Numbered from the stretch's first letter, positions 1 to 9,584 are shown. The stretch is 64,000 nt of DNA from Lentibacillus siamensis (GCF_039522605.1 NZ_BAAADS010000018.1:62001-126000); one strand, 5' to 3'. Notes: generated by a model not told the origin, from the sequence alone. Program-made: numbers and translations.

Positions 1-5
1 CGTCA

Positions 6-16
6 CCCTCCTTTTT
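6..16 (-). promoter_or_regulatory. Possible ribosome binding site of a divergent gene outside the window
   Basis: Read on the minus strand, the first bases give AAAAAAGGAGGGTGACG, a strong Shine-Dalgarno-like stretch pointing off the left edge. It suggests that a minus-strand gene starts just outside the window, divergent from yjzC. The coding part is not visible, so this is only a hint. Confidence 0.3.
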
Positions 17-110
17 TAGGCGGGAAGCATCATTATCCTTCATTTTAACGAATAATACACCATTTGAAAGCCATACTAAAAGTAAAACAATTTACAAGGA
101 GTGTTTATTA

Positions 111-287
111 ATGGGTGAATACAGTCATTTTCGTTTCGGGCAAAAAGCGCCAAAAAACGGTGTGTATAAAGAAATCGGTGAAACTGGAACAAGTGTCAGC
201 GATCCAAAAATCGTTAAACTGGAGTCAGGTGAAAAATTCCCGCAAAATTCGAATCATGACCGTGTGTGGACAATTGAGAAAAACTGA
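111..287 (+). CDS. yjzC: YjzC family small protein
   Basis: This 58-aa hydrophilic protein begins MGEYSHFRFGQKAPKNGVY and contains a KEIGETGTSVSDPKIVKLE stretch. It matches my memory of Bacillus subtilis YjzC (short, FRxGQKAPxNG near the N terminus, VKLExGxKFPxNxNHxR in the middle). Function is unknown in the family. The start is the ATG at 111, preceded by an AAGGAG ribosome binding site about 10 bases upstream. The stop lies only 14 bases from the stop of the convergent membrane-protein gene at 302. It is complete and of normal family length. Confidence 0.85.
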   Translation: MGEYSHFRFGQKAPKNGVYKEIGETGTSVSDPKIVKLESGEKFPQNSNHDRVWTIEKN

Positions 288-301
288 TTGCCGCTGTTAT
301 C

Positions 302-1432
302 CTACCTGCTCCGATTGGTCAAAAATTCAAAGATAACCTTAATCATTTTCACCGCAATCAGTGCCGGAAACCACCCCAACAACAAATTGGTTACATTCAT
401 TACCAGAATTGGCCAAAACACAAAGTCGGCATGCGTCACCAGCGAAATAATGAGCAAAGCAATACTGTTGCCGATTATGGCCACTACCAGATATTGCAGC
501 GGCAAGCGCCATTTTGTATAGTTTCTCCAATACACCAGAACACTCGGTATCAATATATTGACCATCGTTATACCAAATAATATGGTACTACTCGTTTCAT
601 ATGCCCCTTCCCCGTCCAGGGGCAAACCCGGTAAAATCACCGCACCTGCAAAGAGCGCGTAAACAAACAGTGCAATCACACTTAGTTTCTCTGCTTTCCT
701 TGTGACCTCTTTTCTTTCTTTTTCCCCTGGATCTTTTAATTCGCCTTCATGTTCCCAAGTGAGAAAAGGATTCCGCCTGCTTTCCTGGCCTACTGGAGGG
801 GGTTCCGTTATGTCGCTCCACGGCACACCTTTAATCTTTGTGAAATCGACATAATGTGTTGACCTGTCCCTGAGTGCCGGAGCCAAATTATAATCTGTAA
901 AATATATGGGACATTGTTTATCCTCCAGACGTGTTACCCAATCGTTAAACTCATCCATATTCTCCGCTTTTTCAAAATACGACTCCGCTCCATTTATCAA
1001 AATAATTAATGCTCCGAATCTGTTGAAATCAACTCCCTGTCCGGTAGGGAAATTGATGTGATTCACATAATTGCCGATTAATACTTTATCAATATCCTCA
1101 AACAAAAGATGATATTCCGATTCCTTTCTCGTTTTATGATTAATTGCGTATTCATGTATTCCAGTCTCGTTTAGCTCAAAGTGTGTTTCCACTTCCCCAT
1201 CTTTGGAAAACCAATGTACAAATAGAGCAAGGACTCCAAAAATAGCCGCAACAATAATACATAAGATTCGCAAACCGGATGAATCCGTATCATCTATTTT
1301 AAAAATCATGATTGCCAACAATACGATTGCAACCAGCAGAAACAACCACTTAAAAAAGGCTAAGCAACCCTTTAGCTGCTCAGTAGTTTGATTGGAACGA
1401 TGAATGGGTTCATGAAGATTTGTGGCACTCAT
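302..1432 (-). CDS. Membrane protein of unknown function
   Basis: This is a 376-aa protein with two hydrophobic segments near the N terminus (about residues 25-50 and 55-75). A mostly soluble stretch of about 170 residues follows, rich in aromatic and acidic residues. Four hydrophobic segments lie in the C-terminal 130 residues. The layout suggests an integral membrane protein with a cytoplasmic central domain, but I recognise no family. A longer GTG start at 1456 is possible. I prefer the ATG at 1432 (MSATNLHEP) because AAGGGGGATG lies just upstream of it. Function unknown. Confidence 0.7.
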   Translation of the reverse strand: MSATNLHEPIHRSNQTTEQLKGCLAFFKWLFLLVAIVLLAIMIFKIDDTDSSGLRILCIIVAAIFGVLALFVHWFSKDGEVETHFELNETGIHEYAINHKTRKESEYHLLFEDIDKVLIGNYVNHINFPTGQGVDFNRFGALIILINGAESYFEKAENMDEFNDWVTRLEDKQCPIYFTDYNLAPALRDRSTHYVDFTKIKGVPWSDITEPPPVGQESRRNPFLTWEHEGELKDPGEKERKEVTRKAEKLSVIALFVYALFAGAVILPGLPLDGEGAYETSSTILFGITMVNILIPSVLVYWRNYTKWRLPLQYLVVAIIGNSIALLIISLVTHADFVFWPILVMNVTNLLLGWFPALIAVKMIKVIFEFLTNRSR

Positions 1433-1488
1433 AAGAACATCCCCCTTTCTTTCCACGCCTTAGTAATTTTTGCGAATCGATTCATTCA

Positions 1489-1577
1489 TTAGAAAACTTG
1501 GTTGTCACCAAGCCTTTAGGTGACAGCCTTAGTTGCACTTATGCAGTAAGAAAGTTTTATACTTTATTATCTGCTAA
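1489..1577 (+). repeat. Dispersed hairpin element, copy 1 of 4
   Basis: This element of about 90 bp recurs at 12798, 31693 and 53475 in the same orientation. All copies start TTAGAAAACTTGGTTGTCA, contain GGTGAC, then TTGCACTTATGCAGTAAGAA, and end near ATCTGC or ACTGCC. Two alternative hairpins are visible: CTTGGT-TGTC-ACCAAG and GTCACC-AAGCCTTTA-GGTGAC, which share bases and so exclude each other. This copy overlaps the stop codon of the truncated DUF2785-like gene. Confidence 0.85.
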
Positions 1578-1885
1578 ATCCAAAAGTTCATTTCTTTCAA
1601 TGTATCAACCAGCATCAGATTAAATTTTTCAGTACCTGGAGGCGGATTTCCAGCAAGCAGCAATTGAAAATACAAACTGCGCAAAAAACCCTTTACATTG
1701 ACATATGTACTGGCCATGTGTGCCGAGGACAAGCAGGATAGCCATTCCTCTCCATTGTTGCTGGCAAACTGCTGCAGCCATTTTCTCAAAACCTGTATTT
1801 CAATCACGTCACGTCGGAGCAAACGCAATACAGCATACGAAATCCGCTCATCTTCTGCAGCAGTATATGTGTGTGTTGGCTGCAA
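1574..1885 (-). pseudogene. C-terminal remnant of a DUF2785-like protein
   Basis: This 103-aa reading frame resembles the C-terminal third of DUF2785 proteins: an EDERISYAVLRLLRR segment, then a FLRSLYFQLL segment near the end. Full-length members are usually about 270-290 aa, but only about 85 bases separate this frame from the upstream alpha/beta hydrolase gene, so the N-terminal two thirds are missing. The only start is a TTG with a GGGGGAGG too close to it, so translation is doubtful. A dispersed repeat copy overlaps its 3' end, consistent with local rearrangement. The family assignment is from memory of the motif pattern. Confidence 0.45.
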
Positions 1886-1970
1886 ACCTCCCCCTCAAAC
1901 GTGCGAACTCCCATTAATATGTCCACACCAACCTCCTTTACGACATATCCCTCCTCTGTCTGGATAATTT

Positions 1971-2828
1971 TCACTGCTGCTCTAAAAATAACTTCATATC
2001 AGGTAATAAAGCCGGATCGCTCCAATGCACATAATGCCCGCTGTCAACTGGTCTGTAGGTGATTGGCGGCTGGGTATGCCGTTTCATTTTTTCCACGTGT
2101 TCCAATGTATTTTCGTATTCCTGTTTATCTACCCCTTTAAATGTTGCATACGCCAGATATGTCGGCACCTTAACCTGAGAAAGCAGCTTCGGCATCTGTA
2201 ACCGATAAAAACCAAAATATAAATTTAGCATATCCACCGAAAAACCGATATTTCGTTCATGCGCCTTTCGTATGTATTTATTTTCTTCAATGGCAAAAAT
2301 TTCACAAAACCGTTTGACTCTCTCATTCGAATCGGCATCGTCGTTGTCTGAAAATATTGGTTCCAGCAATCTTAAAATCGGCTTTCCAAACAATGCTGCT
2401 GCAATGTTTAATAGAGGAACTGCATATGCGAACATGCCAAATTCACGTCTTGGAATACGCGGAAACGGTTTATGACCTTGATCGAGCAAGACCAGTTTTT
2501 TCACCCTGGCAGGAAAATGAACAGCAAATGCCAATGCCAGGGCACCGCCCAATGAGTGTCCAATAACTGACACCTTATCAAACTTCTGCTGGTCCAGATA
2601 TTCTTTCACCCATTTCGCCATTTCTAACGAATGAATCTGATGAGCTTGAATCCCCATGCTTTTCCCTATACCAGGCAAATCCACCATGTGTGTTTCAAAG
2701 CCTTCTGCCAGATACTCGGCTATATTCAGCCCTTCATTTCCTGGGTATCCGGCTGCCGGCAAAAAGATAACAGGGTCACCTTCCCCCATTTTTTCAACAT
2801 AATAATCATACATAATTTCCGTTGACAT
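1971..2828 (-). CDS. Alpha/beta-fold hydrolase
   Basis: This 285-aa cytosolic alpha/beta hydrolase has the nucleophile elbow GHSLGG (Ser about residue 92), an early VIFLPAAGYPG oxyanion-loop-like stretch, and a C-terminal DSGHYVHW carrying the likely catalytic His (about residue 265). The acidic member is probably in the segment before it. The substrate cannot be read from sequence; the family covers esterases, C-C hydrolases and lipases. GTG at 2831 and ATG at 2828 are adjacent possible starts behind AGGAGG, and I chose the ATG. It stands alone between the DUF2785-like remnant and the large membrane protein gene. Confidence 0.8.
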   Translation of the reverse strand: MSTEIMYDYYVEKMGEGDPVIFLPAAGYPGNEGLNIAEYLAEGFETHMVDLPGIGKSMGIQAHQIHSLEMAKWVKEYLDQQKFDKVSVIGHSLGGALALAFAVHFPARVKKLVLLDQGHKPFPRIPRREFGMFAYAVPLLNIAAALFGKPILRLLEPIFSDNDDADSNERVKRFCEIFAIEENKYIRKAHERNIGFSVDMLNLYFGFYRLQMPKLLSQVKVPTYLAYATFKGVDKQEYENTLEHVEKMKRHTQPPITYRPVDSGHYVHWSDPALLPDMKLFLEQQ

Positions 2829-2915
2829 CACCCGACTACCTCCTGTCTTAAATCATTCGACCCGTTTCCCTATAAATCCTGCCGTTAGTCCTTAATGAAA
2901 GCTCCCCTGCAGTTA

Positions 2916-5900
2916 TCAATCCCACTTTTTAATCTTCTGTACCACTTTTTTTCTGAATACGCTAAGCAATGTCTGTTTTCCATTTGCTGTTTTTTGCTTA
3001 TGCCATTCATTATAGCTTGCCACAGTAATCAGGATTGATCCGGCAATCAGGAGGTACCCCCACCACGGCAGATTGCCCCAATATGGTCTTGTTTGCAGGA
3101 AAACGTTTAACAGCAATACCCCTGCACCGACAAAAAAGTACGACTTTAGCTGAAATGCTGTCCCGGCGAGCATCGAGGCGAGTGACAGCACCCCGATAAT
3201 CAGGGCATCATATATGGTCGAACTGGCCATACCGTCCTGCACAAGCAGTAATGCAACGATAACGAGAACCGACCATTCTGTGTACGTTACAGCTGATTTA
3301 TGCATGTTGCGGTCTATCTTTCTGAATAAGACTCCCAGAACAACCCAGGGCAATACATATAGCTCCCGTTCGAGGAGATCCGGTAATGATATATTGCCCA
3401 GCACCGTATAATATGGCTGCAAAAGGAATACACAAGCGGCAAAAACAACCCATTTCGGTGCTGCCAGCGGAATACGTTTTCGCTGCAGCAATAAGTTTCC
3501 GAACAGGAGAAGACCCGGAAGCAATTGTGTCCATAATACTTCAGATGCAGCTATATACAGGCTGATCATTGCCAGCACCCCGACAATCGTATACCAGTCC
3601 ATAACCGGCAACCCCTGCTTAACTGAGGGGTTGCGGAAAATTATCCGGTATAACAGAAAGCCCGCAATGGTCAGCATGACAGCAAAAACAGTTATACCAA
3701 GTTGTTCCGCATTCTCAAACGTTAGCTTTTCTGTACAAAATTGGATAACGCCGATGTAAAGAAGGATTAATGGGGCAAGATTGAAAAAATCCCATTTCTC
3801 CATATGCATCATATACAGCAGTCCAATTGTGTAGCCAATCAACACCACAAATGGCAGCAATGCAAATGGCTGAACAGACAGGAACGCAATCATGCCGATT
3901 GTCGAAAACGGAACAGCGTAATAAGCAATTTTCCGGTCCCATGAACTTCCGGAAAGAACCCAGGCTGCCCCTGCCACACCACTTGTTATGAAAAAGGCAT
4001 AATGTACCAGCGCGTCGAATTCCAGCAGGATAAATCCGAGCGATACCGCAGCCCAGAAACTTGTAACACAGAAATACAGAAACACCGTTCCCACTGCATC
4101 CGGTTTCGCCTTCCAGACACTCATTGCGTATACAGCTGTTGCGATCAGAAAGGCCCAAACTGCCTGCTCGCCGGAGAACAAGAACGTGAACAATACGGAC
4201 AGCGGCAAATACAGATGACCAATCAGCAGAAAACTTTTCATCAGCCAACGATCACGCTTTCCGATAATAACACCTGTTCCTAAAAGCAGCAGCGCCCCAA
4301 AAATGAACTGCAGTGATCGAAACAAGTCTGATGTCACATCAGCCTCGATATAAATCGCATACAGCGCCGTAAAATAAACTAGCAGTGAAAGTGTGCTGAT
4401 CACATAAGGTATTGCCGGCCAATTTGTTTTTCGGTAAACCAAATAAGCCATACCAACTCCGCCCAGTACAACGAGCGTTCGCAAGACATCATCAAATGCA
4501 AAGCCAAATGTCATCACTAAACCGTAAAAATAAAAACCCTGTGCTGCAAAAAAAGTACTTCGATGAAAATCATTTCGCTTGGTTTTCTTCCAAACCATGG
4601 ACACAACCAACATCACGAGACCGGCAAACACATAGTTGGCAGCATCCATTGCATCAAGATATGGCACTTTGCTGTCAGATAAAAATGCTATTGCCGCAAA
4701 TCCAAGTGCTACCGCATGAATCCATGCAGCAACATCAGCACCGATAAGACTTTTGCGGTTTTCAAACCGGTCCATTTCCAACGCAGCCACCGCCAATAAA
4801 AGAAACATAACGCCGAGTTGCCACGGGGAAACCACAACATAACCCGATATTACACAAAAGAACATTACGACGCCGCCTACATCACGTGCAGCTGGTTTAA
4901 CACGGTCCAGAAAGCCCGCGTTCATTCGGCAGCCGAACACAATATACAGGAACAACCCCGCGATAAATACCGGAAGAACCATCGATTCAAATCCAAACAT
5001 ATCCCTGCAGATCAGCACAGCCTCATATAAAGCGGACATCATAAACGACGCGCTCAAATACGCAAACAGCGGACGTTTAGCCTGATTGGTTAAAAATACA
5101 AAATTTGCTGTAATAATGATATAAGCAATCAACAGCACCATAGACGGTTCGTTCATCCGAAGCAAAATACCTTCAAAGCTGATATACAAAAATGCCAGCA
5201 CAGAAACGACCGCACTTGTCACCCGGAATGCCTTTTGCAAGGCCCCCGCACCTTCCAGATATTTTGGCAATGCCAAAAATACAAAGCCGAGCAATGCATA
5301 AATAACCGCTCCACCCTCATCAAGTGCAGAGAACTCAATTAACTGATAGGCACCATATACGAGCATAGCACTGAATACAAAATGATAGCCCTTGTGACTG
5401 GTTACAAATATCATGAAAAAATACAAAACGGCTGTGAGCATCAAATTGTATCCATGGACCAGTTCATGATCATAAAGAGTGAGCATCAGCACGGTGGACA
5501 AAATCAAATTTGCCTGGATATAAACAACAAATTCCTTTGTGAAAAGTTTAAAGCGCTCATATTTATTCAAGTAATGGCAGCCAAAAATTAATGCGCCATT
5601 GAACAGCATAATACCCAAGTAGTACCCGTCAACAGGCAGTTTAAGGGAAGCAATAGCAAAGCCTGCAAAAAGGGTTAACACGACATAGGAAAACCATACA
5701 AACAACCTGGAAGCCAATCGGATTGCCAGGAGCAGATAAACCGGCAATATGACAAGACTACCGGCTGCACCGAACAGAAAGCGTCCTTCACCGGAAAAAG
5801 AAAAATAGCGGCCAAATAATTCAAAATAACCCGCTGATATAATCACAATCGGCAGAAACAGGGCGCCAAGCACATGGAACGCAAAAGCTGTTTTCTCAAT

Positions 5901-6392
5901 CTTCAAGACAACTCTCGTGAAATAAGCCAAACCAAAAAACAGTAATGAAACAAGTGCAATCATCCCGGTTTTCGCCAGGGGACCCATCATATCCCATGTA
6001 CTTGTTGCAAGAACCGTGCCGCCAATAAGTAACAGGATTACCCCAAGAATCAATGACCATGTAATATTACGTTCGCGGATTTCTTTTGATGACAAAGATT
6101 TTTTCACCTTTTTTGGCTGTGGCTGAACACGTTCTGATTCCGGCCGCGCCGAAGTCTCCTGCACTGAATTGGATGGTATTGATGTTTCCTCCTGCCCAGT
6201 GTATTGCTCCTGCTTTACGGATTGCCTGCCTTGATCCTCTTTTGGCTGCCCCTTTGCTTCTTCCAGATGCTCATAATAGCGTTTGTGTGCACTTAGTATT
6301 TGTTTATATGTACGGTTATCGATATAGTTGCCTTTCTCGAGCTTATACAGTTCATTTGCTACAACACGCTGCCTGACATGATAATCGGCCAC
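2916..6392 (-). CDS. Giant polytopic membrane protein (SCO7613/DUF2157-like)
   Basis: This protein of about 1158 aa has a short cytosolic N-terminal helical part (about 60 residues with YKLEKGNYIDNRTYKQIL), a polar Gln/Glu/Lys-rich linker, and then an almost unbroken series of hydrophobic helices, well over 25, to residue 1130. The first membrane block (NITWSLILGVILLLIGG) resembles the DUF2157-type start of proteins annotated as SCO7613 C-terminal domain-containing membrane proteins. Function is unknown. The ATG at 6419 is possible. The GTG at 6392 has GGGGGGAG at proper spacing and gives MADYHVRQRVVANELYKLE, so I prefer it. The gene stands alone. Confidence 0.75.
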   Translation of the reverse strand: MADYHVRQRVVANELYKLEKGNYIDNRTYKQILSAHKRYYEHLEEAKGQPKEDQGRQSVKQEQYTGQEETSIPSNSVQETSARPESERVQPQPKKVKKSLSSKEIRERNITWSLILGVILLLIGGTVLATSTWDMMGPLAKTGMIALVSLLFFGLAYFTRVVLKIEKTAFAFHVLGALFLPIVIISAGYFELFGRYFSFSGEGRFLFGAAGSLVILPVYLLLAIRLASRLFVWFSYVVLTLFAGFAIASLKLPVDGYYLGIMLFNGALIFGCHYLNKYERFKLFTKEFVVYIQANLILSTVLMLTLYDHELVHGYNLMLTAVLYFFMIFVTSHKGYHFVFSAMLVYGAYQLIEFSALDEGGAVIYALLGFVFLALPKYLEGAGALQKAFRVTSAVVSVLAFLYISFEGILLRMNEPSMVLLIAYIIITANFVFLTNQAKRPLFAYLSASFMMSALYEAVLICRDMFGFESMVLPVFIAGLFLYIVFGCRMNAGFLDRVKPAARDVGGVVMFFCVISGYVVVSPWQLGVMFLLLAVAALEMDRFENRKSLIGADVAAWIHAVALGFAAIAFLSDSKVPYLDAMDAANYVFAGLVMLVVSMVWKKTKRNDFHRSTFFAAQGFYFYGLVMTFGFAFDDVLRTLVVLGGVGMAYLVYRKTNWPAIPYVISTLSLLVYFTALYAIYIEADVTSDLFRSLQFIFGALLLLGTGVIIGKRDRWLMKSFLLIGHLYLPLSVLFTFLFSGEQAVWAFLIATAVYAMSVWKAKPDAVGTVFLYFCVTSFWAAVSLGFILLEFDALVHYAFFITSGVAGAAWVLSGSSWDRKIAYYAVPFSTIGMIAFLSVQPFALLPFVVLIGYTIGLLYMMHMEKWDFFNLAPLILLYIGVIQFCTEKLTFENAEQLGITVFAVMLTIAGFLLYRIIFRNPSVKQGLPVMDWYTIVGVLAMISLYIAASEVLWTQLLPGLLLFGNLLLQRKRIPLAAPKWVVFAACVFLLQPYYTVLGNISLPDLLERELYVLPWVVLGVLFRKIDRNMHKSAVTYTEWSVLVIVALLLVQDGMASSTIYDALIIGVLSLASMLAGTAFQLKSYFFVGAGVLLLNVFLQTRPYWGNLPWWGYLLIAGSILITVASYNEWHKQKTANGKQTLLSVFRKKVVQKIKKWD

Positions 6393-6463
6393 AAATCTCC
6401 CCCCTGTCTCATCTTGCATACACAGTTACAGCCACCTGCAAAACAGATGGCTGCATGGTTTTT

Positions 6464-6946
6464 TTATTTTTGTGCAAATGTTGCAGGCATTACTGCTGCA
6501 ACAACTTCACCCTTCGCACAGCATTCATCACCGGCAAAAACTTCCGTATGTACCTTAAATTTTTTCGGATGTACTTCTTCCACGGTGCCGATTGCTTTCA
6601 GCGGTACTTCTTTAGGTGTCGGTTTTACAAACTTTACTTCCAATGATGCTGTTACAAATCGCGGCGGTTCCACACCATCACCTGGCTCATGGCCATTTTT
6701 CCGGTGCAGCGCGAGTGAAGCAGATCCTGTCCCATGGCAATCAATCAACGATGCAATCAGTCCCCCATAAACAAATCCGGGAATTGCCGTATGCTCAGGT
6801 CTCGGTGAATAAACGGTCACCGTCTGTTTGCCGTCCCATCCCGTTCTGAGATGATACCCTTCATCATTCAGCCTGCCGCATCCATAACAATGAGAAAAAT
6901 CATCCGGATATTCATCCTGAATTGCATGCACTACCTTTTCAGTCAT
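6464..6946 (-). CDS. PaaI family thioesterase (hotdog fold)
   Basis: This protein of about 160 aa has the hotdog-fold pattern: FVYGGLIASLIDCHGTGSA corresponds to the HGG-Ala/Ser-Asp segment of PaaI/YdiI-type acyl-CoA thioesterases, and RFVTASLEVKFVKPTP is the typical central strand. The usual HGG is YGG here, but the acidic Asp and following His are present. A Cys pair (HCYGCG) near the N terminus is common in a subset of these proteins. The start is uncertain: TTG 6964, ATG 6952 or ATG 6946; only the last has AGGGG at good spacing. Acyl substrate unknown. Confidence 0.75.
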   Translation of the reverse strand: MTEKVVHAIQDEYPDDFSHCYGCGRLNDEGYHLRTGWDGKQTVTVYSPRPEHTAIPGFVYGGLIASLIDCHGTGSASLALHRKNGHEPGDGVEPPRFVTASLEVKFVKPTPKEVPLKAIGTVEEVHPKKFKVHTEVFAGDECCAKGEVVAAVMPATFAQK

Positions 6947-7060
6947 CTCCATATCCCCTATCAAGTAGAATTTTCAGTAAACTGCTGTTTATTTCATATT
7001 ATCAAAAATCGATATAGATTCAATAATGTATTGGAACACATACTACTTTTTCATCACTAA

Positions 7061-7096
7061 AAATATGGCAGCCTAACATAAGTTAAGGCCGCCTGG
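7061..7096 (-). terminator. Terminator of the DJ-1/PfpI gene
   Basis: Downstream of the stop at 7101, the minus strand reads GGCGGCCTTAAC, a TTAT loop, then GTTAGGCTGCC, followed after AT by a T run. The stem has one or two bulges. It fits an intrinsic terminator of the PfpI-like gene. Confidence 0.6.
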
Positions 7097-7100
7097 AATA

Positions 7101-7655
7101 TCACCGACTATTAACCTGTCGAATAAACTCTTTCATCAATCCGGGCACATCCGGCCATGCGTGCCCGGTTACAAGATTTCCGTCAGTATGGTTTGATTCT
7201 TCAATATACGTTGATCCTGCTGCTTCTACTTCCGGTTTGCAGGCAATATAGGCCGTCATTTCCCTTCCTATGAGGTGATCTTTAACCGTCGTTAACACCT
7301 GACTTGCATGACAGACGGCAGCAATTGGCTTATTGGTTTCAAAAAAGTGACTGACGATAGCCGGAATATGCTCATTCAGACGAATATGTTCCGGCGCCCG
7401 GCCTCCCGGAATAATCAGTCCATCATATTCTTCCGGATTTATTTCATCGAACCCTGCTGTTGCCTCAATTTGATAGCCTTCTTTTTCCGTATATGTCTCC
7501 CAGCCGACAAAATCATGGACAACCGTATGCAGCTTCTTGGCGGAACTTGCTGCAATCACCGTATCATAGCCTTCTTCCAGACAGCGGAAATACGGATAGT
7601 AGATTTCCAGTGCCTCGACCGCATCACCAGCAATAATCAATACCTTCTTGGACAT
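7101..7655 (-). CDS. DJ-1/PfpI family protein
   Basis: This 184-aa protein has the class I glutamine amidotransferase-like fold of DJ-1/PfpI: N-terminal KKVLIIAGD, IIPGGRAPE (acidic residue of the elbow) and the nucleophile segment AAVCHASQ with Cys at about residue 115 followed by His. Family members are glyoxalase/deglycase-like, chaperone-like or peptidase-like. The specific activity cannot be assigned. GGAGGTAAGATTA precedes the ATG. It is a single gene with its own terminator. Confidence 0.85.
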   Translation of the reverse strand: MSKKVLIIAGDAVEALEIYYPYFRCLEEGYDTVIAASSAKKLHTVVHDFVGWETYTEKEGYQIEATAGFDEINPEEYDGLIIPGGRAPEHIRLNEHIPAIVSHFFETNKPIAAVCHASQVLTTVKDHLIGREMTAYIACKPEVEAAGSTYIEESNHTDGNLVTGHAWPDVPGLMKEFIRQVNSR

Positions 7656-7724
7656 TAATCTTACCTCCTGGATATAAACATCGTTTCACTGTGTATATAT
7701 TCGGCGAAAAGGTGCCAAAACCCT

Positions 7725-8177
7725 TTATTTTTCCCCATTTTTCTTCCGTTTAAATTGAAATTCTCCTTTCACCTCACCGTCCAATACTGCAATTGCCATA
7801 GGATATGTCAGCACCTGAATATTAATGGAACCTTGCTCGGGCTCTGTCACACTGTAGCTCACCAGATTAATGCTGTTGCCATTTTCTGTTTTGGCCCGAC
7901 GGATTTGTTCCATTTCCACGTTGTAACCGCCTGTTGTCTTTTGACCGAGCAGGATTACAACATACGTTTTCCCGTTTTCACGAAACACTTTATTCTGTTG
8001 CTTTGAACGGTTTTGCCGGATCCATTCCTGAACATTATCAGGTGCAGCATCCACTTTGGTTTTTTGAAATGCAAGTTTGTCAGACATTGAGCTGTCCTCC
8101 TTTACTGTTGATCCGCAACCGGGTAAAAAAATCATTAATACCACGATTATAGAAATGCTGATGGATTTTTCCGCCAT
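7725..8177 (-). CDS. PrcB-like lipoprotein
   Basis: This protein of about 150 aa starts with a hydrophobic signal segment ending in a lipobox (IFLPGC, Cys about residue 21), so it should be a lipoprotein on the outer face of the membrane. The C-terminal half contains VVILLGQKTTGGYNVEME, the T-G-G-Y pattern of the PrcB C-terminal domain (named from a Treponema protease-complex stabilising subunit). Here the function is probably protein-protein interaction, but this is inference. An in-frame ATG three codons upstream is possible; GAAAGG fits the ATG at 8177 better. Confidence 0.7.
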   Translation of the reverse strand: MAEKSISISIIVVLMIFLPGCGSTVKEDSSMSDKLAFQKTKVDAAPDNVQEWIRQNRSKQQNKVFRENGKTYVVILLGQKTTGGYNVEMEQIRRAKTENGNSINLVSYSVTEPEQGSINIQVLTYPMAIAVLDGEVKGEFQFKRKKNGEK

Positions 8178-8259
8178 TGCTTCCATCCTTTCTATATTAT
8201 GAAATCAGGATGATTGTGATTACTTTATGAAAGCGGGATGTCCATAAACCACCCTGCCT

Positions 8260-9375
8260 TCATTCTTCCAAAAAACCCTCATTATGTTCTGTCTCTTTAT
8301 AGCGCTGCCGTTGACGATGCCCGTACATAATTTTCCGAACTGCTTCGTTATCTTCAAGACCCGACCCGATAGCTCCTGCAATAGTTGCAACGGATGTGAC
8401 GAGCCACGCAAGCTGAAAGAAATGGCCGGAAGTAACTTCTTCTCCAAGTCCAACTGTGCTTTCAAACAGATCAGGCGGAACGAAAAAGACAACCGCCAGC
8501 AGGAACAAAACATACATGACGATGTAATAGGCTAATACTGCAGTCGTTAACGTTCCCACTGTTATCATATTGTAGAGCAATGTTAGCTTCCGGTTGGTTC
8601 TTACGGAGTTCTTTTCCCATAAATTATGCGCGAAAATGATCCAGGTAACCATCGCCGCCATTGCAACTATCATGAGTACAATGAACCGCAAATAACCGTA
8701 TGCTGCACTGATGCTCCACAATGTCGTGAAAACCAACCCGTACGCACCGGAGGCAAAGGCGATTGCAACGACACTTTTAAAAGCCGGAATTATTCTCCAT
8801 GGCCGATTGGCATACGTCATCCCTGCCAGAAGTCGAAAAATCCCTTGTATCCTTGGTACCACAATAAACCGGACTCCGGTATTTCGCTCGCTTGGCAAAA
8901 CCATTTTGACTGGGGATAAAACAAGTCCGCTTCTTAACAGCTTTTTATTATTTTGTATCGAATGGCCACTATCCCCGTCCATACGGAAATATAATTCACC
9001 AACCATTTGTATAATCGCTTTTTTGACACGGGTCTTTAAGGGGAACGCACCACACGCCGGCAAGGAAATCTGTGCAACACCATACCGGTCATCATCCTCT
9101 GCCAGCACAACTTTTTTATCAGAGAAGATAGGCATGTCCGTCAGACATATCGCATAATGCCAGCTGTTCTCCTTTTTTAATGTTACCGCCCGTTGTATAA
9201 TCTCATCGCCTCTTCCTGAAGCACCCGTAAGCTGATCACGAACAACTTCAACATTCCAGGAAATCGTACTGTCAATTTGCCTTGAAAATGCAGATGCAAG
9301 ACTGCCAGCCAGCTTATTGACTATATCCTCGGGCAGCTCAGGCGCAGGAATCAGTCCGACTGATATCTGTTTCAA
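8260..9375 (-). CDS. Membrane protein with soluble N-terminal domain, unknown function
   Basis: This 371-aa protein has a soluble N-terminal half (about residues 1-180, starting MKQISVGLIPAPELPEDIV and containing AICLTDMPIFSDKKVVLAE). The C-terminal half has four to five hydrophobic helices (about residues 205-345) and a charged tail. I do not recognise a named family. The soluble domain reads like a globular alpha/beta domain of unknown role. The start is a TTG at 9375 with GGGAG nine bases upstream; the ATG six bases earlier is out of frame. It is transcribed away from the catalase gene. Confidence 0.7.
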   Translation of the reverse strand: MKQISVGLIPAPELPEDIVNKLAGSLASAFSRQIDSTISWNVEVVRDQLTGASGRGDEIIQRAVTLKKENSWHYAICLTDMPIFSDKKVVLAEDDDRYGVAQISLPACGAFPLKTRVKKAIIQMVGELYFRMDGDSGHSIQNNKKLLRSGLVLSPVKMVLPSERNTGVRFIVVPRIQGIFRLLAGMTYANRPWRIIPAFKSVVAIAFASGAYGLVFTTLWSISAAYGYLRFIVLMIVAMAAMVTWIIFAHNLWEKNSVRTNRKLTLLYNMITVGTLTTAVLAYYIVMYVLFLLAVVFFVPPDLFESTVGLGEEVTSGHFFQLAWLVTSVATIAGAIGSGLEDNEAVRKIMYGHRQRQRYKETEHNEGFLEE

Positions 9376-9584
9376 ACATAAAAACTCCCATTCTGTGAAA
9401 GCGGCTCAGCTATGATTTAATAAAAAATGTTTCTCCCTATATTTAATACCCATATATTTCCCGATTCAAGCAATGACAAACACATGAAAATCCAATTACC
9501 GTGATTATCCTAGTCATTTCTGGCAAGACTATTTTTTAGAATGCTTTTTATGTTCAACTTACTATTTGAAATGGAGGAAACAAA

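Noticed and set aside
6427..6460. Hairpin CAGCCACCTG ... CAGATGGCTG after the thioesterase gene as its terminator
   Set aside because: The T run lies on the plus-strand side, so it is in the wrong orientation for the minus-strand gene; it may be a weak hairpin only.
9376..9584. PerR box before the catalase gene
   Set aside because: No TTATAATNATTATAA-like inverted repeat is present; the AT-rich stretches do not pair in the required way.
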